Shown here: one piece after another, positions 35,973 through 44,474 of the stretch | Layout of the letters: each line of letters opens with the position of its first letter | Position numbering within the stretch: position 1 is the first letter of the stretch | Assembly (NCBI RefSeq): GCF_041925275.1 | Contig: NZ_JBHEUZ010000012.1 | Location: 62,001-126,000, forward strand | DNA from: Parapedobacter pyrenivorans_A | GTDB taxonomy: Bacteria > Bacteroidota > Bacteroidia > Sphingobacteriales > Sphingobacteriaceae | Reading direction: 5' to 3' | Length of the DNA stretch: 64,000 nt | Translations under genes and position numbers: made by a program | The notes under the pieces: generated by a model | Database searches by the model: none | Seen by the model: the letters and a program-made list of their open reading frames with translations, nothing else | Told to the model about the DNA's origin: nothing

Positions 35973-36815
35973 TTAGTTCACATTCTCTGGCATTCCTAAA
36001 TTTTCCTGCAATTTGCTAATCACTTCCCTTTCAAGCACAAGGGCCAACTCATGTCTTTGTTTATGTGAGACGGAGTCTTTTGTTTGCAGCCTATATTGAT
36101 CACCGGTAAGTACACCGATAAGCATTAACAACGTAGGTTTGCGATCCCAATTATCTGTACTTCCGGAGAATTTGGTCCAATAGATTATTTTTTCGTTTTC
36201 GTAAGGGAGATAAAAGTAAAAATTAATACTATCGGAGTCCAATCTTTCAACTTTAACATATTGTTTGTACCTCAACAATGAATCGGGAAGCCTGACATTT
36301 TGGTGGTTATCAAAATAATTCAAAATAGATTTCCGTAGTTCATCTTTTGAACAATTGAATTCATATTGTTTCATCCGACCATGTGTACCTGCGGTTGAAA
36401 TAAAGATGAACAACGAAGATACCACTACTGGGATACGGATAAGACGCTTTGTTGAAATATAGCTGTATTTTGCGTGGTGGAATAATATCGGGATAACGGA
36501 AAGGGCAATTAAGTCCGTCAAGTCAACTACTCTCGAAATCTGAAATCGAGCATTTTTATTCCAGCCTGCTATAAAGCCTGATGCATGAGGTGATTTCCAC
36601 CATACGAATCCTAATGCCACAACTGAAAACAGAGAAAATATCAGCGTCCTATTTTTTGTGAAAGTTGTAATGACAATGCAGAGACAGGCTATTCCAGCAA
36701 AATCACTAAGTTTTCCCGTGACGATGCCAGGGTAGCTGTATTTAAAATATTGATCGTTTAAGAAAAGGAGTAAAATTAAAACAAGGTATATTAACTTTGG
36801 TCCGTAGTTTCTCAT
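35973..36815 (-). CDS. Orphan membrane protein, AT-richer than neighbours
   Basis: 280 residues. Four predicted helices lie within residues 8-140 (LIYLVLILLLFLND; ACLCIVITTF; LIFSLFSVVALGFVW; IPVVVSSLFIFIS), followed by a soluble domain with VERLDSDSINFYFYLPYENE. No family recognised. Codon use is visibly richer in A/T than the genes on both sides, suggesting later acquisition. Convergence or operon with ltaE (14-base gap) is possible. Confidence 0.65.
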   Translation of the reverse strand: MRNYGPKLIYLVLILLLFLNDQYFKYSYPGIVTGKLSDFAGIACLCIVITTFTKNRTLIFSLFSVVALGFVWWKSPHASGFIAGWNKNARFQISRVVDLTDLIALSVIPILFHHAKYSYISTKRLIRIPVVVSSLFIFISTAGTHGRMKQYEFNCSKDELRKSILNYFDNHQNVRLPDSLLRYKQYVKVERLDSDSINFYFYLPYENEKIIYWTKFSGSTDNWDRKPTLLMLIGVLTGDQYRLQTKDSVSHKQRHELALVLEREVISKLQENLGMPENVN

Positions 36816-37216
36816 TAAAATATCAGCCTCAACTTAGAATGGTCCTGCTTCCGAGGTTATTTTTGTTGATTCCGCCCATTCCCTTTATCGTTTTGTTGGT
36901 TATGTCAGATTTTACCTGACGTAGTCTACACTTTTATCCGATCATCACTATCAAAATCCCTTGTATTAGGCCAGATTGCACTGGTCAGATATAAAGGTAG
37001 GTGGTTACACATTAATTTCCAAATATTTGGTTAATTGATCAGCGCACTCATCAGCAGCCTGTTTGCTGCCCGCAAAGTGTCCGACCGGGTTCAGCATACA
37101 CCGGCACGGGTTCATGTTGCACAGACATGAGTTGATGTTGCGCCGCCATGGGTTCATGCTGCATCAGATTGGATTCGTCCAGACGTGCGCTGAAACCATT
37201 GTTGTATATCAATAGG
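36816..37216. other. Gene-poor gap of about 400 bases with short repeats
   Basis: AT-rich from 36816 to about 37040, with one small inverted repeat (GTCAG/CTGAC at 36905-36920). Three 21-base repeats follow at 37105-37167. A minus-strand frame crosses the repeats but is judged not to be a gene. No RNA gene or clear promoter was identified. Confidence 0.5.
37105..37167. repeat. 21-bp tandem repeat, three imperfect copies
   Basis: Units 37105-37125, 37126-37146 and 37147-37167 share the pattern CAyGrGTTsATGyTGC. A fourth, more decayed unit may lie at 37084-37104. Located just downstream of the topoisomerase gene's stop. Confidence 0.7.
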
Positions 37217-39970
37217 CTAAAACAACCCCATTTGCCCGTTGTCATCCACACGGATGTCATCGGGGTTGGTGATTTCGAGGTCGATCTTCGGCCGCGGACT
37301 GGGTACCTCGGCTTGTTTTTCCTCGGTTTCGGTAGTTTTTTCACTGGTCTCGGTCGGTTTACCTCCGGTTTCGGGGCGTTCCGATCTTGTTTCGGGAACG
37401 GCTGGCGTCTCCGGCACGATTTCGGGTGTTTCCGATGCCTCCGCTTCGGCCGTGAGCAGCGTCACCTTTGCCACTTCATGGGGGCTCAGGCGGTTGCCCT
37501 GCGCTTTCATGCCTTTCACGTCGACAATGTCGGCCAAGTGTTGCGCAACGGTTTCCGCCGTGCGGCTCTTGCCCTTCAGGATATCCACCTGTACAACGGG
37601 AGCCGCTGCGTTTGTGATGAGCACGAATTTGGAGCCCGGCTCGTCGTTGATGATCGAAGTGCGCTTGCCGATGGGGAGGTCATCGAACAGGAATCGCTTT
37701 ACGTAGTATACGCCCGATTTACCGTCGCGGTGCACCACACTGTATACCTGCTGCGGGTTGTACTGTTCGATGCGTAGCAGCTTGTCGTCAAAATGGTTGC
37801 TCAGGTCGAAGCTGGTCAGCTCATAGGTGCCGTCGGCCATCACCGTAAGGATTTTGTCGTCGCCATCGAATTCGCCAAGGAGCTTGCCGCGGCCATCGGC
37901 ATTGAGCCGCTTAAGCACCTCGTCAAACCATACCTTGCGCCCCGATAAGGTGGATACGCCCTTGCTTTTCAGCGTGATTTTCTTGATGGGGTATTTCGTC
38001 ACGATGTTTCCCTGCGAACTGCGGCCCTTGATCGCGACTTCGGCGAAATCTACGTCGAACTGAAGTTTACGGAGCTTGGACTGCGGTTTGAGCTGTACGC
38101 CGATCACTTCGGCCTCGCCATTTGGGTTGGCGGTGAAATATTGCAGCCGTGATCCCTTTTCGCCCTTGGTGAGGTCATATTCCTTATCGCGCGTGACGCC
38201 CACTACCGAAAAACGCTTCACATAAGACGTGCCTGACTTCCCATCGCGGTAGATCAGGTTGTACACGGTGCGGTCGTCGCCTTTTTTGAACACCGCCACG
38301 TGGATGACGTCTTTGCCCACAAATACCTTGTCCTGCACTTTGGTGACCAGGCATTTGCCATCGCTGCGGAACACGATGATGTCGTCCAGATCCGAGCAGT
38401 CGCCCACGTACTCGTCTTTTCGTAGGCCAGTGCCGACGAACCCATCCGCACGATTCACGTACAGCTTTACGTTGGCAAGCGCCACCTGGGCGGCCTCTAC
38501 CCGGTCGAATGCGCGAAGCTCGGTTTTCCGTTCGCGGCCTTTGCCATACTGTTTTTTGAGACGCTCGAACCATGCAATGGCATAATCCGTGAGATGACGG
38601 AGATGGTGGCGCACCTTTTTGATTTCCTCTTCCAATGCCGCAAGCTGCTCATCTGCCTTCTTCACATCGAAGCGGGTGATGCTGCTCATGGGCTTATCGA
38701 TAAGTTTCCGGTAATCTTCCGGTAGTATTTCGCGGTAGAACTGGTCAAAAAATGGGGTGAAGAGCTGCGTGAGCACTTGCACCACGGTATCAAAGTCGCC
38801 CGAGTTCTCATAGTCGGGATGCTTGTACATCCCTTCCTGGATGAAAATCTTGAGCAGGCTGCTGAAGAATATCTTCTCCTGCAGCTCTTTGAGGCGGATT
38901 TCGAGTTCCTGCTTGAGGAGGCCCTTGGTCTGCTTGGTATTGGCGATGAGCACATCGTTCACACTCATGAAGTGCGGCTTATCTCCCTTGATGACACACG
39001 TATTGGGCGATATGGACACTTCGCAGGAAGTGAATGCGTAGAGCGCATCGATGGTCATATCGGGCGAGATGCCCGGCGCGAGGTGGACCATGATTTCCAC
39101 ATGTTGTGCCGTGTTATCCTCGATTTTCTTGATTTTGATTTTGCCTTTGTCGTTGGCGGCGACGATGCTTTCAATCAAGCCACCCGTGGTCGTGCCGTAG
39201 GGAATCTCGGTGATGGCCAGCGTCTTTTTGTCGCGCTCTTCGATTTTCGCGCGCACGCGGATTTTGCCACCGCGCTGGCCTTCGTTGTAAGCCGAGCAAT
39301 CGGCCAGGCCGCCTGTCGGGAAGTCGGGTAGCAGGTTGGGCCTGCCGCCCCGCAGCACGTCGATCGAGGCGTCGATGAGCTCGATGAAGTTGTGCGGCAT
39401 GATCTTGGTGGCCAGCCCCACGGCGATACCTTCGGCCCCTTGGGCCAGTAGTAACGGGAATTTGACGGGCAGTGTAACAGGTTCGCGGTTACGGCCATCG
39501 TAGCTGAGCTGCCACTCCGTGGTATCTGGATTGAAGACTACGTCGTTCGCGAATTTGGAGAGACGTCCTTCGATGTAGCGCGGCGCGGCGGCAGAGTCGC
39601 CCGTGATGGGATCGCCCCAGTTTCCCTGGCGGTCGATGAGCAGGTCTTTTTGCCCGATTTGTACCATGGCATCCCCGATGGAAGCATCGCCGTGGGGGTG
39701 GTATTTCATGGTATTGCCGATCACATTGGCCGCTTTATTGAACCGCCCGTCGTCCATCTCCTTCAGCGAGTGCAGGATGCGTCGCTGTACGGGCTTGAAG
39801 CCGTCGTTGATGTGCGGCACAGCCCTGTCGAGGATAACGTATGATGCATAGTCCAGGAACCAGTTTTCATATAGCCCCGATAAGGGGATGGTTTGGCTGC
39901 CGCCCGGTTGCTGGTCTACTGCTTCATTATCCCCGCCTTCGTTGGGGATGGGGTTCGTTTCGTCGCTCAT
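37217..39970 (-). CDS. parC: DNA topoisomerase IV subunit A (ParC/GyrA family)
   Basis: 917 residues. The winged-helix/tower domain carries the catalytic Y132 in AAAPRYIEGRLSKF, with VQRRILHSLKEM and KYHPHGDASIGDAM before it. The C-terminal beta-pinwheel repeats (about 500-810) lack an evident GyrA box, favouring topoisomerase IV. The last 70 residues are an acidic Pro/Glu/Thr-rich tail (ETPEIVPETPAVPETRSERP). It cuts and passes DNA to decatenate chromosomes together with ParE, which is not in the window. Confidence 0.9.
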   Translation of the reverse strand: MSDETNPIPNEGGDNEAVDQQPGGSQTIPLSGLYENWFLDYASYVILDRAVPHINDGFKPVQRRILHSLKEMDDGRFNKAANVIGNTMKYHPHGDASIGDAMVQIGQKDLLIDRQGNWGDPITGDSAAAPRYIEGRLSKFANDVVFNPDTTEWQLSYDGRNREPVTLPVKFPLLLAQGAEGIAVGLATKIMPHNFIELIDASIDVLRGGRPNLLPDFPTGGLADCSAYNEGQRGGKIRVRAKIEERDKKTLAITEIPYGTTTGGLIESIVAANDKGKIKIKKIEDNTAQHVEIMVHLAPGISPDMTIDALYAFTSCEVSISPNTCVIKGDKPHFMSVNDVLIANTKQTKGLLKQELEIRLKELQEKIFFSSLLKIFIQEGMYKHPDYENSGDFDTVVQVLTQLFTPFFDQFYREILPEDYRKLIDKPMSSITRFDVKKADEQLAALEEEIKKVRHHLRHLTDYAIAWFERLKKQYGKGRERKTELRAFDRVEAAQVALANVKLYVNRADGFVGTGLRKDEYVGDCSDLDDIIVFRSDGKCLVTKVQDKVFVGKDVIHVAVFKKGDDRTVYNLIYRDGKSGTSYVKRFSVVGVTRDKEYDLTKGEKGSRLQYFTANPNGEAEVIGVQLKPQSKLRKLQFDVDFAEVAIKGRSSQGNIVTKYPIKKITLKSKGVSTLSGRKVWFDEVLKRLNADGRGKLLGEFDGDDKILTVMADGTYELTSFDLSNHFDDKLLRIEQYNPQQVYSVVHRDGKSGVYYVKRFLFDDLPIGKRTSIINDEPGSKFVLITNAAAPVVQVDILKGKSRTAETVAQHLADIVDVKGMKAQGNRLSPHEVAKVTLLTAEAEASETPEIVPETPAVPETRSERPETGGKPTETSEKTTETEEKQAEVPSPRPKIDLEITNPDDIRVDDNGQMGLF

Positions 39971-40005
39971 GAAATCGTTTCGCTGTTATCTCCTTAATCG
40001 CGAAC

Positions 40006-40037
40006 CAAACTTAGTCAAAGTTGGTTTTTTTCGCAAA
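40006..40037 (-). promoter_or_regulatory. parC promoter (-33 TTTG, 20-bp spacer, -7 TAAGTTTG)
   Basis: Minus strand TTTG (complement of 40034-40037), 20 bases, TAAGTTTG (complement of 40006-40013), then 36 bases to the ATG at 39970. Same box and spacing as the lepB and flexirubin promoters. Confidence 0.78.
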
Positions 40038-40071
40038 TTTCATTTTTTTCGGCACGCTACCGTCCGTTCAA

Positions 40072-40455
40072 TTACCAAAGCAAATTGTTTGTATACTTCG
40101 GAAAATTTCCGTCTCTCGAAACAATAGTGAGGTCTTCGGTTAAGGCTTGGGCGATAATTACACGATCGAAAGGGTCTCGATGGTGATACTCCAGGGTAAT
40201 GAGCCTTTGCAAATGTTCGAAACCTATGGGCAGAAGGTCAATTTCATTGCTTTCTAAAAAATCTGTCATCTGACTGAAATCGGAACGCAATTTTAAGTTT
40301 CCTAAACTGGACTTAATGACAATCTCCCAAATACTGGCTATGCTAATAAAACAATTATTTTGTATATCTTCGATAGCTTGTCGGCAGGATTTTGGCAAGG
40401 TTTTGTCTCCCTCCATGAACCAAATAAAAGCATGTGTGTCTAGAAGGAGGTTCAT
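40072..40455 (-). CDS. PIN-domain toxin (VapC-like)
   Basis: 127 residues. The PIN nuclease acidic residues are visible: D6 in LLLDTHAFIWF, E44 in ASIWEIVIKSSLG, and aspartates in HHRDPFDRVIIAQA and VSRDGNF. Such toxins cleave RNA and are held by a cognate antitoxin. The start codon at 40455 directly adjoins the antitoxin stop. Confidence 0.9.
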   Translation of the reverse strand: MNLLLDTHAFIWFMEGDKTLPKSCRQAIEDIQNNCFISIASIWEIVIKSSLGNLKLRSDFSQMTDFLESNEIDLLPIGFEHLQRLITLEYHHRDPFDRVIIAQALTEDLTIVSRDGNFPKYTNNLLW

Positions 40456-40659
40456 TTACATGTATTCCTTAAAGTCATCCAATGGGTTATCAAAGTCTTC
40501 CGTCATTTTGAAATAACCCTTTGCATAACCGAACTGTCGCTTTTTTACTGTGGTTTTTTTTTGCTTTTTGTATTTCAAAAAGGCAACAAAATCTGAAACT
40601 TCCTGTCTAAGATTGGCAGGTAAGGAACTGATTTCTGTCAATAATTGAACATCGGTCAT
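40456..40659 (-). CDS. DUF2281 antitoxin
   Basis: 67 residues. LLTEISSLPANLRQEVSDFV at the N-terminus and FLKYKKQK are the DUF2281 pattern, commonly paired with PIN toxins. The acidic C-terminus EDFDNPLDDFKEYM is probably the toxin-binding tail. A weak -7 box (TATTATTG, complement of 40685-40692) lies about 26 bases upstream. Confidence 0.82.
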   Translation of the reverse strand: MTDVQLLTEISSLPANLRQEVSDFVAFLKYKKQKKTTVKKRQFGYAKGYFKMTEDFDNPLDDFKEYM

Positions 40660-40710
40660 ATCACCTTTCTTTTTTTACTTTACGCAATAATACATAATTT
40701 CTCGGGTATT

Positions 40711-43700
40711 TCAAAGCAGCACACCCCGCCCAGCGCTTTTCCGGTATACCGCCAGTGGTGACGCTTCTAGCACCGGTACGTATCCTTGGGCACGCAGGAG
40801 CGCGGGCACGTCAGCCGCCACATCTTCCAGCACCACCCACGCCGGGAGCTGCGCCCCATCCCAATCGAGGGCGGTGGTTTGCATGGATACGATAAGCACA
40901 TCATACCCGTTTGGCGCGGGTACGCCGGCAACGAATCGGAGCGGGTACCGGTTTACGGTAAACGTGTTTTGGGCCGCGGCAACCCGATCGGCGCGGGAAT
41001 CCCAGCCCGTAACGTGCCGCAGGGCGCTATCGTACACCAACAGGAAATCCAATACGCCGTATCCGCAGCCCAAGTGCAGGAAATTGCCTTTGAGCGGCAG
41101 CAGCCGCAGCAGCTGGTGGTAGTCTTCTTTGCGTTGGCGGAAGACCGCCTTGACTTCCAGCTGGATAGCTTTCGGCTTGTACACGAAGTTGAGAAGCAAT
41201 TTTTTACGGAAATAATCCGCGGGCTCCCGCTCGTTTCGCAGCATGCGGAATTCCCGCCTGAAGTAGGCGGATATTTTCTTGGTGCGCTCGGCATAGCTGG
41301 TGCCGAAGGTTGGATCATGGGGTGTAATGCGCGGCAGGAATTTCATAGTAATGGGTCCTGGCTTAAGCATATTGTCATTTTTTGGCAATGCATGCACGTT
41401 GCCGTGGACCAGTACGGGTTGGATGTCAACCTGCAATTGCTCAGCAAGGTAAAAAGCCCCTTTATGGAAACGCTGGATGGCTGTGGTGCGCGACCGCGTA
41501 CCCTCAGGAAAGACGATAACCGAATAACCCTGGTTGATCTTTGTGCGCAGCTTCTCGAGGTCCTCGGGCCGGTTGCCCGATGCGGGGTGGGCGCCCACCA
41601 GCCGCATGGCGCGGCCGAAGAACGGCGAATTCAGCTGGCGGTCGTTCATCATGAACACCTGCATGGGGTGCAGCAGGCCCATGGTGGGCGTATCCAGGAT
41701 GGAGGTGTGGTTGGCGATGATGATGGCGGGCCGCTCGTATGCGTCCGCATTGCGTCCGACAACTTCCATGCGGATGCCGGGCGTACGGTACATGAGGTTG
41801 TGGAAGAACAACTGCAATACCCGGTGGAACGCCCTGAATTTTTTCTTCTTGCTGATGGGAACGACGGGGATAAGCAATCGCCCCACGATGCTGACGGCCA
41901 TGCCCCCCAGGAAGAAGTAGCCGAAAGTGAAACAAGTGAGGATAAAGTTGACCAACCGCCAGGGCGTGTTGCCTTTCGCCTGTGGCCCGCTGATGAACAG
42001 GCGGAAGAGCCACGGCTGTATGGAGAACGACATGAGCACCACCACCAGCAGCCCGATAAGCGGTATGATGGAAATGGAGCGGATGGCGGGGTGTTTGGCG
42101 AAGACGAGGATGCCGAAGCAGAGCATGGTGGCCAGGGCAGACATCACCACGCCCGATTTGTAGGCGGGCATATCGGCACGGCCATAAGTGTATTGCTCCA
42201 ACAGGCCTTTGGTAACGAAGATGGAATAATCGACCCCCAGCCCGAAAATCAGCGTGGTGATGATGATGTTGAACGCATTGAAATCGACACCGAACAGGCC
42301 CATGAGGCCCAGCGTAACCAGCCACCCGAGGAAGATGGGGATGTTGGTGACCAGCGTAAGCTCCAAGCTGCCGAAGAAGAGGAAGAGGATGACGAACACG
42401 GCAATGGAGGCAATGAAAAAGAGCGTGTTGAAGTCGGCCTCGAGGTTGCTTAGCAGTGTTTCCTGCACCTGCTTGCGGTCGATGGCGAGTATGCCCCTGT
42501 CGTTGTCTGTAAATGCTTGCACGAGCTGGGATGCCTGCCCCTCGGCGGCCTTGACCACGGTGGTCACCGTGGTGAGCGCTGCGCCGTGGCCCATAAACTC
42601 GGCAAGGAAGAGGGTATCGAGCAGCTGCCGATCGGCATCATCCAGCGGCGTGAAGGGCTGCGCGAGCGCCTCGAAAAAGGGTTGGTATAGTTGGTCGTTG
42701 AAGCCCGCGCGGATACCCTCGCTGCGGAGCTGCTCCATGAGGCGCTCTTTCTTGTCGGCCGACCAGAACCGGTTCCACCGGTCGATCTTTGCCTGCTGCT
42801 GGGCAGGGGCGGCCGCGATGGCGCCCACCGACTGGAAGCCGACGATGGTGCCTTCGGCTTCCAGCTGCTCCAGTTGCTGGAACAGGTCGGCGTTCCGCGC
42901 CAGGGCCTCCTCGGCGGTGTTGCCGTAGGCCACGAGGTAGACCGACTTGGCCGCGTACTGCGTGAGCGAATCGAGCCGCCGCTCGGCCTGCTGGAGGGGC
43001 TTGGGCTGGTAGTTCAGCGCGGCGAGGTCGTCATTGAAGCCTACCCGCTGGAAGGTGAAGAGGCTTAAGAGGGTAAGCAGCGCACCGATGCCGAGCACCC
43101 ACTTGTTGCGGCTGAAGTCGTACCGCGCGAGCGCGTCGACGAACGTGTTTTGCCTTAACGTGACTTCGCGCCGCGGCGCATACACCTGTGGGATGAAGAT
43201 GAGCGAGAAGAGCGCGGCCCCAAGCACGCTCACGGCGGCGAAGACGCCAAGGTCTTTCAACACGTCGGAGTGCAGGAACAGCAGGCACAGGAAATCCACC
43301 GCCGTAAAGATGGCGCACATGAGCAGGGGCTTGGTGGTGCTCTCAAACAGCCGCTTCACATCGCCCGTGCCGCGGTAGTGGGTGAGGATGTGCAGCGAGT
43401 AGTCGAGCGTAAGGCCCAGAAGCACGGAGCCGATGCCGATGGAGATGGCCGAGATGGTGCCGTTGAGCCAGTAAAGCACCGCGATGCCCAGCAGGCTCCC
43501 GAAGGCGGCGGGGAGGATGATGATGAGCGGGATGGTGGCCCGCCGGTAGAAGTAGATGAAGAGCGCCACCAGCGCCAAAAGGGCGATGGACAGCGTATTG
43601 CGGATGTCGTGCTTGATCTGCTGGGCGTTGGCCACGGCCATGGCGGTGGCGCCGAAATATTCGGCAGCGGCGCGGCCGGCAAACGTGGTGTTGAGGTCGT

Positions 43701-44433
43701 TAATGGTGCTATCAAGGATGCGGATGAATTCGGTATTGCGGGCGGTTTCGCTGGCACCAGCCGTGGTGGTGATGAAGGCGAGCAGGTGGTTGCCGCCGCC
43801 GGCGAGGAGGTAGCCGTCATCGAGCGCGATGCCCTTGCCCGACTGCAGCCGCTGGAATTTGCGGAGGCCCATGAACGTGATGCCCAGTGGGTCCTGCCTA
43901 AGCATGGGTGCCGTAACGAAGCTTTGGGGGGCGGTGATGGCCCGGTAGGTGCGGTCCACGATGGCCGCCAGCGAGTCGGGCTGCAGCAGCGAATCGATGC
44001 GGCGGTAATCGCCTTCATCGAGGAAGAGCGGCAGGTTGCCCGACACCAAGGCCATCAGCTCGCCGAGCTGGTCGTCCGCCAGCCGCACCTGCAACCGCCC
44101 GATGTAGGCGGCGGCAGCGTGGTCGATGGCCGTAGCGAAGCTGTCGGCGTAGGCCTTTAGCGCGGCGGTATTGCCTGTATCGGTAGCGGTGATGTGGATG
44201 ACGGTCTTATCGGCGAAGTTGGCCGATTGCAGCACAGCGGTGATGGTTTCGCTGCCTTCGCCGGTAGGGATGAGCTTGGTGATGTCTTCTTCGAACCGGA
44301 TGCGGCTGGCCCAGTAGGCGAGCAGCGCGAACACCAACGGCACGGTAAGGAAGAACACGGTGCGGTGTTGCTGAAGGTAGCGGTATATGGAATAAAAAAA
44401 CGAAGCCAACGTGCGTATCTTGTATTTGGGCAA
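40711..44433 (-). CDS. MMPL exporter fused to PlsC-type acyltransferase and SAM methyltransferase
   Basis: 1240 residues. MMPL/RND-like part from about 25 to 830: two membrane blocks with large loops after helix 1 and helix 7. A PlsC acyltransferase domain follows with NHTSILD (HX4D, about 905-911) and FPEGTRS. The C-terminus has a class I methyltransferase motif, NFLHLGCGYGVLDF and TGWDSRADRVAAA (about 1115-1150). The only suitable start is TTG at 44433; no in-frame ATG occurs before about residue 116 and an in-frame stop lies upstream. It probably moves and modifies the lipid-like pigment at the inner membrane. Confidence 0.85.
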   Translation of the reverse strand: MPKYKIRTLASFFYSIYRYLQQHRTVFFLTVPLVFALLAYWASRIRFEEDITKLIPTGEGSETITAVLQSANFADKTVIHITATDTGNTAALKAYADSFATAIDHAAAAYIGRLQVRLADDQLGELMALVSGNLPLFLDEGDYRRIDSLLQPDSLAAIVDRTYRAITAPQSFVTAPMLRQDPLGITFMGLRKFQRLQSGKGIALDDGYLLAGGGNHLLAFITTTAGASETARNTEFIRILDSTINDLNTTFAGRAAAEYFGATAMAVANAQQIKHDIRNTLSIALLALVALFIYFYRRATIPLIIILPAAFGSLLGIAVLYWLNGTISAISIGIGSVLLGLTLDYSLHILTHYRGTGDVKRLFESTTKPLLMCAIFTAVDFLCLLFLHSDVLKDLGVFAAVSVLGAALFSLIFIPQVYAPRREVTLRQNTFVDALARYDFSRNKWVLGIGALLTLLSLFTFQRVGFNDDLAALNYQPKPLQQAERRLDSLTQYAAKSVYLVAYGNTAEEALARNADLFQQLEQLEAEGTIVGFQSVGAIAAAPAQQQAKIDRWNRFWSADKKERLMEQLRSEGIRAGFNDQLYQPFFEALAQPFTPLDDADRQLLDTLFLAEFMGHGAALTTVTTVVKAAEGQASQLVQAFTDNDRGILAIDRKQVQETLLSNLEADFNTLFFIASIAVFVILFLFFGSLELTLVTNIPIFLGWLVTLGLMGLFGVDFNAFNIIITTLIFGLGVDYSIFVTKGLLEQYTYGRADMPAYKSGVVMSALATMLCFGILVFAKHPAIRSISIIPLIGLLVVVLMSFSIQPWLFRLFISGPQAKGNTPWRLVNFILTCFTFGYFFLGGMAVSIVGRLLIPVVPISKKKKFRAFHRVLQLFFHNLMYRTPGIRMEVVGRNADAYERPAIIIANHTSILDTPTMGLLHPMQVFMMNDRQLNSPFFGRAMRLVGAHPASGNRPEDLEKLRTKINQGYSVIVFPEGTRSRTTAIQRFHKGAFYLAEQLQVDIQPVLVHGNVHALPKNDNMLKPGPITMKFLPRITPHDPTFGTSYAERTKKISAYFRREFRMLRNEREPADYFRKKLLLNFVYKPKAIQLEVKAVFRQRKEDYHQLLRLLPLKGNFLHLGCGYGVLDFLLVYDSALRHVTGWDSRADRVAAAQNTFTVNRYPLRFVAGVPAPNGYDVLIVSMQTTALDWDGAQLPAWVVLEDVAADVPALLRAQGYVPVLEASPLAVYRKSAGRGVLL

Positions 44434-44474
44434 AGGTAGCAGATTTCCGGCAACCCCACGGGCTCACCATCACA

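Noticed and set aside
37051..37344. Minus-strand frame overlapping the parC end with a 7-residue repeat
   Set aside because: It overlaps the well-supported C-terminus of parC in another frame, has no recognisable domain, and its repeat is explained by the 21-bp DNA array.
40786..42453. 555-residue open frame antisense to the MMPL fusion gene
   Set aside because: Composition (His/Gln/Glu/Arg-rich, no domain) is what GC-biased third positions on the opposite strand produce; the minus-strand gene has clear domains over the same bases.
43270..44160. 296-residue antisense frame, Gly/Glu/Arg-rich
   Set aside because: Shadow of the MMPL domain, no start signal or family match.
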